Shown here one piece after another: positions 20,643 to 29,869 of a stretch of 64,000 nucleotides of DNA. The notes beneath the pieces were generated by a model. It ran no database searches. It saw only the letters and a list, made by a program, of their open reading frames with translations, and was not told the DNA's origin. The DNA lies in the NCBI GenBank assembly GCA_018242445.1, contig JAFEBW010000028.1:1-64000 (forward strand). Reading direction: 5' to 3'. Source of the DNA: Pseudomonadota bacterium (GTDB lineage Bacteria > Pseudomonadota > Gammaproteobacteria > Xanthomonadales > Xanthomonadaceae). The position numbers were made by a program, and so were the translations under genes. Every line of letters starts with the position of its first letter. Position 1 is the stretch's first letter.

Positions 20643-22820
20643 TCAGAACGACTTCGTGAGGGTGACATAGGCCCCGCGCCGCGCGCCGAACTGCGGCGCG
20701 CCCACGCCGATGCCGGAACCGTCACGCAACTCGTAGATGCGGTCGCCGGCGTTGATCACCGCCACGCGCACGCTCATGGGCCCGCCCGGGCCGATGGAGA
20801 ACTTGCGTTCGGCGCTCAGGTTGAGCGTGCCGTAACCCGGCAAGTGCCCGGTGTTGGCGAACCCGCGACGCAGCCCTGAGCCGAACAGGAAATCCGCGCC
20901 GAACGTGGTGCCATCCCATGTGTAGGACACGCCTGCGGAAGATGCCAGCTTCTGGTCGTGATCCAGATGCACCCAGTGGTTGGCGATGTAATCCAGTTCG
21001 GCCTGACTGAAATTGTATTGCCCGGTGACGACCTGCTTGGCCAATGCCTGGCTGGTGGCGAGGTTGAAGTAGGCGCTGAACGGGCCGTGTTCGTAACTGC
21101 TGGTGAACTCGATGCCGCGCACCCGGCCGCGCGCGTAATTGAATGGCGCGAAGATCAGGGCGGTGCCGAACTGGCCTTCGTCGAGCAAGTTCTGCACGTG
21201 CCGGTAATAGGCATCCAGGCCCAGTGTGACGTGGTCGCCGAGCTTCTGCGACACGCCGACATCGAAATAATGCGAGCGTTCCGAGAGCGTTTCGGCATTG
21301 ACGTTGGTCGGAACCTGGTTGGTGGTGCCCTGGAACAAGCCGATGTCTTCCTGCGAGATCAGTTCGGCCGGAGGCGGGGTGAAATAGCGCGCGTAGCCGG
21401 CATGGAAGGTGGTGGACGGGGTGGCCTGCCAGACGACGCCAAGGCGCGGGCTGACCTGCCCCTGCTTGACGTAGGCGCTGACACGGTCGGCGCGGACGCC
21501 GTAGTTGATGGTCAGGTTCCGGGTGGGCTGCCATTCGTCCTGCACGTACGCACCGATCGTGGTGGCGGTGATGTGCGGCGCGTTGTCGATGATCGTGATC
21601 GGGATGTTGCTGGTCTGGTTGCCGTTTGCGTCGGCCGGGAAGACCTGCGAGGTCGAGTTGCTGACCGGCCGTTCGGAGCTCAGGTACGCGCCGTAGCGGA
21701 TGGTGTGGTGGTCGTTGATCGAATCGGAGAAGTCGGCTTGAAAGGTGTTCGCACGGTTGCTGTGGTCGATCGTGCCGGCCACGCCGTTGAAGATCAGGTC
21801 GCCCACCGGATCAGGGCGGTAGTAAATGCTGCTGTAACGCTGGCCGATGGAGATCTGGTAATCGGTGTAGCCAAACGAACCCTGCAGGGAGACCGTTCCG
21901 AACCGGGTGGCTTCGCGCTGGCGTTCGTCCAGATCGGCCGAATTGAAATCCGGCACGCCGATCAGGGAGTAGGCCGGTTGCTGATCGGGGTTGTCGGGAA
22001 TCTGGAAGCGGTTGTTGCTCGAGCCGAACATCACGCTGACGCGGGTGCTGTCGTTGACGACGTATGACACCGACCCGAACATCCGCGATTGATCGGTGTG
22101 GTCGTGGAGCGCATCGCGCGCGGCCGTCGGGTTCTCGATGCCGATGTCGTCCTTCTGGAAGCCGCCGGTCGCGAACCAGCTCCACGCGCCGGAATTGCCG
22201 TGGAATTCAGCGAAGGGATTGAGGGTGCCGAACGAGCCTGCCGTCACCCCGACGCTGCCGCCCGTGCCTTGCGCGCCGGTCTGCGTGGTGATGTCGATCA
22301 CGCCCGCCGTTCGATAGCCGTATTGCGCGGGCAGGGCGCCGGTGAGCAGCGACACCTTGTTGATCGAGCGCGTGTCCAGGGTCTGCCCGAAGCCGCTGAT
22401 GCTTTCGGGGATGATGATGCCGTTGATCCGGTACTGCAGGTTCGCGTGGTCGCCGCGCACGTGCAGTTGCCCGAAGGAATCCTGCACCACGCCGGGCGCC
22501 TGCAGCAGCACTTCGTTCAAGGGCGTGGAGCCGCCATTGGGCATCTTTTCGATGGACGCGCGGCTGAGGGTGTACTGGCTGCTGCCGATGTCCGGCGCGA
22601 GCTTGTTGCGGGACGCATCGAGCTTGCCGGTCACGGTGACGGCATCCAGCGTCTTGGCGTCGTCGGCCGATGCGCCGGGCTGGGGGGATGCGGTGCCGGG
22701 AGTACCCGCTTGCGGCTGCGCAGGGGCTTGCTGGGCGAAGGCTGTCGGAGCACCCAGCGCCATCGCAATGGCGAGAACGAGGGTCAGGGTGCGTGGCGTG
22801 CGTGCGGGCGTGCTGTCCAA
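20643..22820 (-). CDS. TonB-dependent outer-membrane receptor, probably zinc-responsive
   Basis: 725 residues from a TTG at 22820; the longer reading starts at the ATG at 22853. The TTG is preferred because AGGAG (complement of 22829-22833) lies eight bases before it, while the upstream ATG sits in the centre of a palindrome and lacks a site. The N-terminus then is a signal peptide ending AFA-Q. A TonB-box-like DAVTVTG follows, then the plug domain (VVQDSFGQLHVRG, GALPAQYGYRTAGVIDI) and a 22-strand-type barrel ending in YVTLTKSF. The adjacent Fur/Zur gene and the operator suggest uptake of a zinc complex, by inference. Confidence 0.88.
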   Translation of the reverse strand: MDSTPARTPRTLTLVLAIAMALGAPTAFAQQAPAQPQAGTPGTASPQPGASADDAKTLDAVTVTGKLDASRNKLAPDIGSSQYTLSRASIEKMPNGGSTPLNEVLLQAPGVVQDSFGQLHVRGDHANLQYRINGIIIPESISGFGQTLDTRSINKVSLLTGALPAQYGYRTAGVIDITTQTGAQGTGGSVGVTAGSFGTLNPFAEFHGNSGAWSWFATGGFQKDDIGIENPTAARDALHDHTDQSRMFGSVSYVVNDSTRVSVMFGSSNNRFQIPDNPDQQPAYSLIGVPDFNSADLDERQREATRFGTVSLQGSFGYTDYQISIGQRYSSIYYRPDPVGDLIFNGVAGTIDHSNRANTFQADFSDSINDHHTIRYGAYLSSERPVSNSTSQVFPADANGNQTSNIPITIIDNAPHITATTIGAYVQDEWQPTRNLTINYGVRADRVSAYVKQGQVSPRLGVVWQATPSTTFHAGYARYFTPPPAELISQEDIGLFQGTTNQVPTNVNAETLSERSHYFDVGVSQKLGDHVTLGLDAYYRHVQNLLDEGQFGTALIFAPFNYARGRVRGIEFTSSYEHGPFSAYFNLATSQALAKQVVTGQYNFSQAELDYIANHWVHLDHDQKLASSAGVSYTWDGTTFGADFLFGSGLRRGFANTGHLPGYGTLNLSAERKFSIGPGGPMSVRVAVINAGDRIYELRDGSGIGVGAPQFGARRGAYVTLTKSF

Positions 22821-22838
22821 AACGGCGGCTCCTGTAAT

Positions 22839-22868
22839 GATATTGCGTTGCATATGTAATGTAATATC
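22839..22868. promoter_or_regulatory. 30-base AT-rich palindrome, candidate Zur operator of TonB receptor
   Basis: Two 15-base arms centred between 22853 and 22854 match at 12 of 15 positions; each arm begins GATATT from outside and the centre is CATATG. It stands out in a GC-rich region and lies 6 bases upstream of the AGGAG site used by the preferred TTG start, where a repressor would block transcription or elongation. Fur-family proteins bind AT-rich palindromes, and the regulator gene is next door. Confidence 0.6.
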
Positions 22869-23038
22869 ATCTTTTCAGGTCGACCCATGCCGGAAGTCAC
22901 GCGGTGCTCGATCCATTCAGCTCGCCGCAAGCCGGGATGCGCTGCGGTGGGGGCTGGGTCTTCATGCCTGGTGCCGGTTTGTTTTAATCTGGGCGGGTGA
23001 TTCCGCCCTCGCAATCCCTTGCCCACGACCCGTCATCC

Positions 23039-23578
23039 ATGAAGCAGCCATTCGTTCGCCCCGTGCTCGCCACCGCCGTGCTGTGCCTGTTCGCTGCCTG
23101 CTCCGGCAAGGCGCCGGACACCTCCACCGTGTCCCAATCCTTGAGCTTGCCGCCGGAGGCCGGGGCCGCCTCGACGGACGCATCCAATCCCGGCGCAGCC
23201 AATGACACTGCCGCGGCAAGCGGCGCTGCGGGCGCGGTCGCCGCACCGGCCAGTTCCACGCCGATACCCAGCGCGACCGACGACATCTGGAAGGCGCTCG
23301 ACAAGCAGGGTTATGCCTTGCAGAAGGCCGTCGATGGCGCATCGTGGAAGGATGCGCAGGCCGCCGCGGATGCCATCCGTGACCTCACCGCCGCCTTGCC
23401 GGCGCATGCGTCGAATCTCTCGTCCGGCCAGCAAAATCAATTGCAACAGCAGGTGACCCTGATCGCCACCTATGCGGGCAAGCTCGACGCCGCCGCCCAG
23501 GCTGGCAATGCGAACGATGCCAGGGACAACTACAAGAGGTTGAACGATACCCTCGGCGGGATCGTGCGGTTCCCGTGA
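23039..23578 (+). CDS. Hypothetical lipoprotein
   Basis: 179 residues from the ATG at 23039. A lipoprotein signal peptide ends in LFAAC (Cys near residue 21). Residues 30-80 are an Ala/Ser/Pro linker; residues 80-175 are predicted helical (DDIWKALDKQGYALQKAVDG, then DAQAAADAIRDLTAALPAH and a Gln-rich stretch), like a small four-helix domain. No family is recognised. It is convergent with the following minus-strand gene. Confidence 0.75.
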   Translation: MKQPFVRPVLATAVLCLFAACSGKAPDTSTVSQSLSLPPEAGAASTDASNPGAANDTAAASGAAGAVAAPASSTPIPSATDDIWKALDKQGYALQKAVDGASWKDAQAAADAIRDLTAALPAHASNLSSGQQNQLQQQVTLIATYAGKLDAAAQAGNANDARDNYKRLNDTLGGIVRFP

Positions 23579-23622
23579 TGCCGGCAAGCCATTGATCGCG
23601 GGTGCGAACCCAGCCCGAAGGC

Positions 23623-24576
23623 TCACTTCGTCGCGCGGGTGGCTTCCAGATAGCCGATGGCATCGTAGGCGTTGACCACATCGTGCACTTCGGCGATGTC
23701 GGCACCGCTCAGGCGGGCGATGGCGTCCAGCCGGCGCGGGTGGCTCATCTGCACGCTGATCAACAGGGCGCGCGGGTAGTCGTTGGCCAGGTCCAGGCGC
23801 TTGCTGAGATGGAAGACGCCCTCTGGGTCCAGTCGCCGCGAGAGGACTCCCTTGGAGTGCAGGTACGCGTCCATCCAGATCAGGCAGGCGCACAGCCGCC
23901 CGGGGGAGCTTTCGCGCAGTTTGTCCAGATCCTTGTCGTCGAGGTGTTTCCAGTCGCCCAAGCGCAAGGGTTCGCGCAGGTAAGGCTCCAGCGCAGTCAG
24001 CGGCCCGGCGGACCAGAACAGCCGGGACTCCGGGTCGATCGTCAGTGGAGGTGAGCCTGTCAGCTCGATTTGCGCGGGGCCGCCGAGCACCCGCTTGGGT
24101 AGGTAATGCATCAAGGAGCGGGTGGTGTCGGGGTCTTCCGCCGTTGCCGCGGGATCGCCGATGGGGGTGTCGGGATAGATTCGGGGCGGGGCGCTTCTGG
24201 GAGGGGGCATCGCAGCCGTGCCCATGGAAGGCGTTGCGTCGCGACGACCCTGCGCATCCCCGCCGTGCCGGCGCGAGACTTCGTTGAGCAAGGCGGTCAG
24301 CGAGGAACTGCGCAGGGGCCGGGCGAGGAACAGGCCCACCGGCACCGGGTCGCCGACATCGATGATCTCCGCGACGACGGTTCCTTGCCGGGCGGCGGGT
24401 TTGGGGGCATCGTCGCTGCCTCCCGAGCCATCGGTCAGCAGCAGGTCCGCGTCGGTTGCTTCCCCCCACGCCCAATTCTGGCCCAGTTGCGCTTTTGCGG
24501 AAGCCAGCAGCATGCGCAAGTAAGCCGCATCGGCCTCGCGGGAACCGGCGTAGTGGATGATCCGGGACTGGCTCAT
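23623..24576 (-). CDS. Unknown protein beside a GGDEF-like response regulator
   Basis: 317 residues from the ATG at 24576. The N-terminal 100 residues read as an alpha/beta fold with DADLLLTD near residue 45, somewhat like a receiver domain without its phosphorylation site. A Pro-rich linker follows (about 100-150). The C-terminal 130 residues are helical (GDWKHLDDKDLDKLRESSPG, LICLIWMDAY-like segment, and SHPRRLDAIARLSGADIAEV, which resembles a winged helix). No family is recognised. It lies 130 bases downstream of the response regulator on the same strand and may work with it. Confidence 0.7.
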   Translation of the reverse strand: MSQSRIIHYAGSREADAAYLRMLLASAKAQLGQNWAWGEATDADLLLTDGSGGSDDAPKPAARQGTVVAEIIDVGDPVPVGLFLARPLRSSSLTALLNEVSRRHGGDAQGRRDATPSMGTAAMPPPRSAPPRIYPDTPIGDPAATAEDPDTTRSLMHYLPKRVLGGPAQIELTGSPPLTIDPESRLFWSAGPLTALEPYLREPLRLGDWKHLDDKDLDKLRESSPGRLCACLIWMDAYLHSKGVLSRRLDPEGVFHLSKRLDLANDYPRALLISVQMSHPRRLDAIARLSGADIAEVHDVVNAYDAIGYLEATRATK

Positions 24577-24706
24577 CCGCGCAACCCGAAGCGGCGGGCG
24601 GACAATCGGGTCGAGCCTCGGCGGCTTCGTGGATGGGCGCGGCGGACGCCCGCGCCTCCGGCGAGAACCGGAGCGGCAAGGCTGTGGCCGATGTGCGGGA
24701 CTGTCA

Positions 24707-26158
24707 TCATTTTCCGGACAGCTTCCGGAACCAACGCGCCATGCGCGCGCGCTGGCGCTGCCAGAAAGCATGCAGGCCGCCCCAGACGCCCGCCATGCGC
24801 CCTTGCGCCTGCCGTTGCGGTGCGGCCGGGCTCTTGCGCGCATCGGCCTTGCGGCGGGCCTGATCTTCGGCGTGGCGGCGGGCGCGTTCGCGTTCGGCCT
24901 GCTCCTCGGCCTGACGGCGGGCCTGTTCGCGTGATGCCACCTCGCGCGCGGCCTGCTCCTCGGCCTTGCGGCGGGCCTGTTCGCGTGATGCCGCCTCGCG
25001 CGCCGCCTGCTCCTCGGCCTGGCGGCGGGCCTGTTCGCGTGATGCCGCCTCGCGCGCCGCCTGCTCCTCGGCCTGGCGGCGGGCCTGATCTTCGGCGTGG
25101 CGGCGGGCGAGCTCGCGTTCGGCCTGTTCCTCGGCCTGGCGCCGGGCCTGATCTTCGGCGTGACGGCGGGCGCGTTCGCGTTCGGCCTGCTCCTCGGCCT
25201 GGCGATGGGCGAGCTCGCGCGCCGCCTGTTCCTCGGCCAGACGGCGGGCGTGTTCGCGCTCGGCCTGCGCCTGCTGGCGATGGTGCGCGATGGCGGCGGC
25301 CGAATGCGCCAGCGCGTTGGGCGCGGTCGTCCATTCGCTCGGTTCACCACCGATCACGGCGGTGGTCAGGCTGACGGCGAGGCGCTTGCCGCCGACTTCC
25401 ACCGGCATCGCCGCCACCTTCGCCTGCAAGCCAGCGGCCATGGACTCGACCCCGCGCAACTGGCCGCCCGGCACCGAGATCGCGAAGCCGCCCAAACCGA
25501 TGTGCGCCGCCGTGTCCTCGGCGCGGATGCGGCCGCTGATCAACTCGGCCACGCGCAGGACGATGGGCTCGACGACCCGATTGCCCAGGTGCTCGTACAG
25601 GGCCGGCAGATGGTCGATTTCCAGCCGCAGCAAGGCCAGGTCCAGCTTGTGGCGGCGGGCATACGCGATATCCTGCGCGAGCCGGTCGAGGAAGCCTTGT
25701 TCGTTGGCCAGTCCCGTGAGCGGGTCGAGCTTGCTCTGCGCCTGCAACTGCTGGCTGATGCGCTGGTACTTCGAGTGCGCGCGCGCGCGCGGCAGCAGCT
25801 CGCTGCTCAGGTATTTCTTGTTGAGGAAATCGGTCGCGCCGCGATCCAGCGCGGTCTGCCGGGCGGTTTCGTCGTCGTCGGCACCGGTGACCAGGATCAC
25901 CGGCATCGCGTTCAGGCCGGCGTCGTCGGAGGTGCGCACGCGCCCCAGCAGTTCGTAGCCGTCGCAGTTGGGCATGCTGATGTCGGAGAACATGACCTGG
26001 ATGCTGTGATCCTGCCCCAGCTTGACCCACGCATCCTGACCATCGACCGCGGTGACCACGTCGAATTCGGCGCTGAGGATCTTCGACGCCGTCTTCAACA
26101 GCACCTTGGAGTCGTCGACGAAAAGGATGCGTGTCGACGTGATGACCTGATCGTTCAT
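24707..26158 (-). CDS. Response regulator with degenerate GGDEF domain and long charged repeat tail
   Basis: 483 residues. Residues 9-125 are a receiver domain with the acidic pair VDD, phospho-acceptor D59 in FSDISMPNCDGYE, and Lys in FLNKKY. Residues about 140-275 follow the GGDEF fold (SKLDPLTGLANEQGF start), but the active-site signature is GLGGF at 221-225, so diguanylate cyclase activity is unlikely. Residues about 296-440 are tandem Arg/Glu/Ala/Gln repeats forming a long charged helix or coiled coil. The last 25 residues are Trp/Arg/Lys-rich (HAFWQRQRARMARWFRKLSG) and could bind membrane or nucleic acid. The partner may be the adjacent downstream gene. Confidence 0.82.
   Translation of the reverse strand: MNDQVITSTRILFVDDSKVLLKTASKILSAEFDVVTAVDGQDAWVKLGQDHSIQVMFSDISMPNCDGYELLGRVRTSDDAGLNAMPVILVTGADDDETARQTALDRGATDFLNKKYLSSELLPRARAHSKYQRISQQLQAQSKLDPLTGLANEQGFLDRLAQDIAYARRHKLDLALLRLEIDHLPALYEHLGNRVVEPIVLRVAELISGRIRAEDTAAHIGLGGFAISVPGGQLRGVESMAAGLQAKVAAMPVEVGGKRLAVSLTTAVIGGEPSEWTTAPNALAHSAAAIAHHRQQAQAEREHARRLAEEQAARELAHRQAEEQAERERARRHAEDQARRQAEEQAERELARRHAEDQARRQAEEQAAREAASREQARRQAEEQAAREAASREQARRKAEEQAAREVASREQARRQAEEQAERERARRHAEDQARRKADARKSPAAPQRQAQGRMAGVWGGLHAFWQRQRARMARWFRKLSGK
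24858..25260 (-). repeat. Tandem repeat array coding for the response regulator tail
   Basis: Three 54-base copies start at 24921, 24975 and 25029; two 63-base variants start at 25083 and 25146; a further related copy lies at about 24858. All periods are multiples of three. Near-identity between copies points to recent expansion. Confidence 0.85.
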
Positions 26159-26496
26159 GCAATCCCCGCCGATCGCTCCCGCTGCCCGTGGGCGCCTTCC
26201 GCTGCGCCGCTTCCGGACGGTGCGCTTGCCATGGTGCGCCGGACCCCGGAACCGGAATGCGAATCCTGCCACGAATCCCGCAGGTGTTGCATCTACTTCG
26301 AGCACCGTGCATCCGGCCACCGTGGCGCGAACGCTTCCCGACTCGCAGGGCCTGCGATGGCATGGATGCATCCGCCGCGGCGTTTGCGCGTTGCGGTCGG
26401 CAGAAAAAAATCGCCGCCATGGGAGAGCCATGGCGGCGAGGGAGCAGGTGCGGCAGGGATGCCGGGGCGACGCGGTCGGTCGCCACCGGCGTCGCG
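26159..26496. other. Intergenic gap upstream of the response regulator
   Basis: These 338 bases hold no gene. A strong intrinsic terminator for the upstream hydrolase gene lies at 26404-26439. The rest should include the response regulator promoter, but no convincing hexamers were found. Confidence 0.6.
26404..26439 (-). terminator. Rho-independent terminator after the secreted hydrolase gene
   Basis: A 12-base perfect stem (26411-26422 with 26428-26439), 5-base loop, and a run of seven T on the minus strand immediately after (complement of 26404-26410). It lies 58 bases past the hydrolase stop codon. Confidence 0.9.
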
Positions 26497-28443
26497 TCAG
26501 CGCGCCGCGTTGGCGTTCATCACCCTGTTGCGCGCCGTGTCGAGGTACTGCGCCGGGTCGCGCATGTTGGTGGTATGGCATTCGCCGTAGGTGTGGCCAC
26601 GGTTGATGCCGCCGGGGAGCTGGTCGTTGACGTACTCGGTGACGCCGTCGTTGGGATCGTCGAGCACCAGTTCGCTGCCCATGTTGCAGTAGTTCCAGAA
26701 CCACGAGGAGTTGGCGAACGACGTGGTGTAGTAGTTCACCGCGGCGCGGTTGGCGGTGGGGATGCCCGACAACCACGCCTGCGCGCCGGAGTAGGTCAGG
26801 TCGTAGTTGCTGCCGCAGCCCACGCCGAACCACGAGCCGATCGAGGCCAGCACGCCGGCGAGGTTGGTGCCCTGGTACGGCGAGCCCACCGACTGGATCA
26901 GGCGCGAGCCCGAGGTGACGTAATCCAGCCCGCTCCAGTAGTAGGTGTACAGGTGCAGCGAGGCCAGCCCGCCCTGGCTGTGGGCGACGATGCCGTAGTC
27001 GTTCCAGTTGCTGCCGAAGGCGAGGATGAGCTGGGCGAACTGGTCGTTCGTACGGTTCTGGTTGGGGTCGCTGAACACCGATGCGTTGCTGAACTGCGAT
27101 GCCGGCCAGACGAGGCTGGAGCAGTAACCATGCACCAGCAGCAAGCGCGAGCCGCCGGTCATGGTATGCACCGGAGGCTTGGCCGGGCGCGGGCCCATGG
27201 TCATCGCGGCATCCGGGGTCGCGGGCACCGCCATGCGCTGCGGCAGCGCCGGCAGCGACAGCGGGACGCGCGGGCTGCTGGCGAGGCTCACGAAGTCGTT
27301 CGGATCCTCGATGCGGACGTTGCGCAACTCGTACGGAGCGTGGGCATTGGCGCGGGCGATCCAGCGCTCGTCCAGCCCCAGCGGCAGGCCGTTGCCGCTG
27401 CGCTCGGTCATGCCGCTGATCCAGGCGATCGGCACGGGTTTCCCGTTCGCGCCCGTACCCCACACCTCGGCATACGCGCGGTAGTGGCCTTGCGCGGACT
27501 TGTCGGTCACCGGCAGCGAGATTTCCACCCGGCCGGCGCTGGCGCCGATGCCGATGGCCTGATCGGATGCCCGCAGCGCCAGGGTCTGCTGCACCACCGG
27601 CACGATGTGCTCGGCCGTGCGCAGCAGGCGCTGCCCGTTCGCGCCGATGGATTCGACTTCCACCTGGGCCAGGTAGTTGCCGGCCTGGGTGGCGGGGAAG
27701 GTGCCGCCGTAGATGCCGTCGTTGGCCAGCGAGTCGCCGTGGCGGCCATCGTCGAACATGGGGTAGACCTGCTGGCTGCCGTCGGGAGCGGTCACCCGCA
27801 GGTCGGCATGCACGATGCGCCCGGCGGCCTTGCCGAGCTGGCTGGAACCATCGGCGTTGACATGCGACAGCACGGCGGCGATCGAGATGTTCTGGCCGAC
27901 CCAAGGATGGCCGCCGGCCGGATACGAGACGAGTCGGTTGGATGGGTCGCCTTCGAGCAACAGATAACCGCGATCGGAGGCGCGCGGGTCGTTCGCGCGG
28001 ACGGTGATGCTCCAGTTGCCGTTGCGCAGCGAATCGAGGGAATACGCATCGCCGGGGAAAGCGGCGGCTTCGTTGCCCAGCATCGTGTGCGCCGCCGCGC
28101 TGGCGGAATTGCGCGACACCGGCATGAGCTTGCCGCTGGGGTCGCGCAGCTCCACCTGCAACGGGGTGCCGTTGCCGGAGAACACCATGAAGCGTGCGCG
28201 CCCGTTCTCGACCGGCAACGTGCCCGTCCACGTGCGCCCCTGCCTGGCATCGCCGGTCAGGCGGATGGGCACCAAGGCGCTCTTGGAGGTGATCGTGGCG
28301 GCGGCGGTGGCGACGGGCTTCATCGCGTCGAAATCCGATGGCGGGCCGGCGAGCTGTTTGTAGTGGGGGTTGATCGCAGCCGCGCAGACGCCGCAAGCGG
28401 CCAGCGACACGGTGGCGGCAAGCAGCAGGTTCGTACGTTTCAT
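26497..28443 (-). CDS. Secreted alpha/beta hydrolase with N-terminal accessory domains
   Basis: 648 residues with a signal peptide (cleavage near residue 22). Residues about 25-380 look like beta-sandwich accessory domains; one carries MFDDGRHGDSLANDGIYGG, the calcium-site-like pattern of choice-of-anchor X type domains. Residues about 430-648 are a lipase-like catalytic domain with the start LLLVHGYCSSLVW and the nucleophile S489 in VAHSQGG. The usual first Gly of the lipase box is Ala. Candidate acid and His lie in DDPNDGV and HTYGECHTT. The C-terminal part has four or more Cys that could form disulfides. Substrate is probably an ester or lipid; not determined. A strong terminator follows. 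Confidence 0.75.
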   Translation of the reverse strand: MKRTNLLLAATVSLAACGVCAAAINPHYKQLAGPPSDFDAMKPVATAAATITSKSALVPIRLTGDARQGRTWTGTLPVENGRARFMVFSGNGTPLQVELRDPSGKLMPVSRNSASAAAHTMLGNEAAAFPGDAYSLDSLRNGNWSITVRANDPRASDRGYLLLEGDPSNRLVSYPAGGHPWVGQNISIAAVLSHVNADGSSQLGKAAGRIVHADLRVTAPDGSQQVYPMFDDGRHGDSLANDGIYGGTFPATQAGNYLAQVEVESIGANGQRLLRTAEHIVPVVQQTLALRASDQAIGIGASAGRVEISLPVTDKSAQGHYRAYAEVWGTGANGKPVPIAWISGMTERSGNGLPLGLDERWIARANAHAPYELRNVRIEDPNDFVSLASSPRVPLSLPALPQRMAVPATPDAAMTMGPRPAKPPVHTMTGGSRLLLVHGYCSSLVWPASQFSNASVFSDPNQNRTNDQFAQLILAFGSNWNDYGIVAHSQGGLASLHLYTYYWSGLDYVTSGSRLIQSVGSPYQGTNLAGVLASIGSWFGVGCGSNYDLTYSGAQAWLSGIPTANRAAVNYYTTSFANSSWFWNYCNMGSELVLDDPNDGVTEYVNDQLPGGINRGHTYGECHTTNMRDPAQYLDTARNRVMNANAAR

Positions 28444-28673
28444 GGCCTTCCTCGGTGGGATGTGGCGAACGACGGCGCAGCAGCGGGCGGTGGCAGGGCA
28501 GCTCCCCGGCTGCAAGGTTTCGCCAGTCCGCACCTTGCACACGCGAACCGCGAAGCGGTGTGAACCGTACCCCGGATTGGAGACGAATGCGGTGCACGTT
28601 GCGTTGCCGATTTGGAAACGATGCCGCGAGCCCCGCCACTGCTGCGACGCAGCACGCCTGCCGGGCTTCGTCG

Positions 28674-29738
28674 TCAGGCTTCGTGGCGTGCATGCGCCCA
28701 GGGCGAGGCCATGCGTGCGCCATGCTTTTTCACGAAGCGTTCGCGATCCTCGGCGACGGCGGCCTTGAACGAAGCCTCCAGCGGCCCGCCCTGCACCAGC
28801 GCATCCATGCGCTGCAAACCCACGCGCACCAGATCGAGCAGGGCCTTCACCCGCCGCGACGGCGCGTGCTTGTGGCGCAGGGCCGCCATCAGCACGATCG
28901 GCGGAAAGCGCCATTGCGGCAGCACCTGTTCGAGCCGGCAGGGCCTGCGCGAATCGGCGATGTAGGCCAGCGGAGCGCGCGCGATGCCGCCGCCGGCCAG
29001 CGCGGTCATGTAGGTCACGCGCAGGTCGTCGCTGAGCAGGGTGGGGCCGGCGACGGGGACGGTGAACTGCCGGCCGTCCGGCCCGAACAGTGTCCACGGG
29101 ATCGCGTTGCCACGCCGCGACACCGCGCGGATCGAGCGTAGCGAGGCCAGGTCTTCTGGTTGTTCGGGCCGGCCCATGCGGTCGAGGAACTCCGGCGCGG
29201 CCACCAGCACGGTCGGCTGCAGGCCGAGCACGACATCGCCGGGATGCCGATCCGGGTCGTCGGTGATGAACAAGGCGGCGTCGAGTGCTTTGGCCGACAA
29301 GTCCACCGAGCGATCGGACAGATACACCTCCATGTCCAGGGCCGGGTGACGGGTGGCGATGTCCACCAGATCGCCGAGGATGCCCATTTCCACCGCGGCG
29401 GTCGGCAGGCTCACCCGCAAGGTTCCGTGCAGGTGCTCGGTACCGCCGGCGAGGCTGGACTCGGCCTCGCGCAATTGCTGGCAGACGCTGGCGGCGCGCG
29501 CGTGGAACTCGCGCCCCTCGCTGGTCATCGACAGCACGCGGCTGGTGCGGTCGAGCAGGCGCACGCCCAGGTGCGTCTCCAGCGCCGCCAGCCGCTTGCT
29601 GATCGCCGACGTGGACATGCCCAGTAACTGCCCGGCGCGGGTGAAGGAGCCGCATTCGACCAGTTGCACGAACACTTCCAGATCCTGCACACGCCAATGC
29701 GCCAGGTTCTTCGAACGGGTTCTGCCGTTGCCCCGCAT
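28674..29738 (-). CDS. LysR-family transcriptional regulator
   Basis: 354 residues from the ATG at 29738. The N-terminal winged helix-turn-helix (residues about 18-77) reads LEVFVQLVECGSFTRAGQLLGMSTSAISKRLAALETHLG-type sequence, typical of LysR. The effector domain covers about 105-310. The C-terminus extends some 40 residues beyond most LysR proteins and is basic. It is divergent from folP, but that gene is unlikely to be its target. Effector and targets are unknown. Confidence 0.88.
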   Translation of the reverse strand: MRGNGRTRSKNLAHWRVQDLEVFVQLVECGSFTRAGQLLGMSTSAISKRLAALETHLGVRLLDRTSRVLSMTSEGREFHARAASVCQQLREAESSLAGGTEHLHGTLRVSLPTAAVEMGILGDLVDIATRHPALDMEVYLSDRSVDLSAKALDAALFITDDPDRHPGDVVLGLQPTVLVAAPEFLDRMGRPEQPEDLASLRSIRAVSRRGNAIPWTLFGPDGRQFTVPVAGPTLLSDDLRVTYMTALAGGGIARAPLAYIADSRRPCRLEQVLPQWRFPPIVLMAALRHKHAPSRRVKALLDLVRVGLQRMDALVQGGPLEASFKAAVAEDRERFVKKHGARMASPWAHARHEA

Positions 29739-29869
29739 GCCTGCCCCTCGTCTGTAACACCCCGCCTGCGACTGTAAGCGGAAAGGGCGGATGGCGGTCA
29801 CGCTGCGCTGCGGCATGGCGCTTGCGGGCAGCCCCGCGATGGCTCACAGTCCACGTCGGTTTTCCGTGG

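Noticed and set aside
24858-25260. Regular repeat block that might be a CRISPR array
   Set aside because: The 54- and 63-base units are contiguous, have no unique spacers and are read in frame as part of the response regulator tail.
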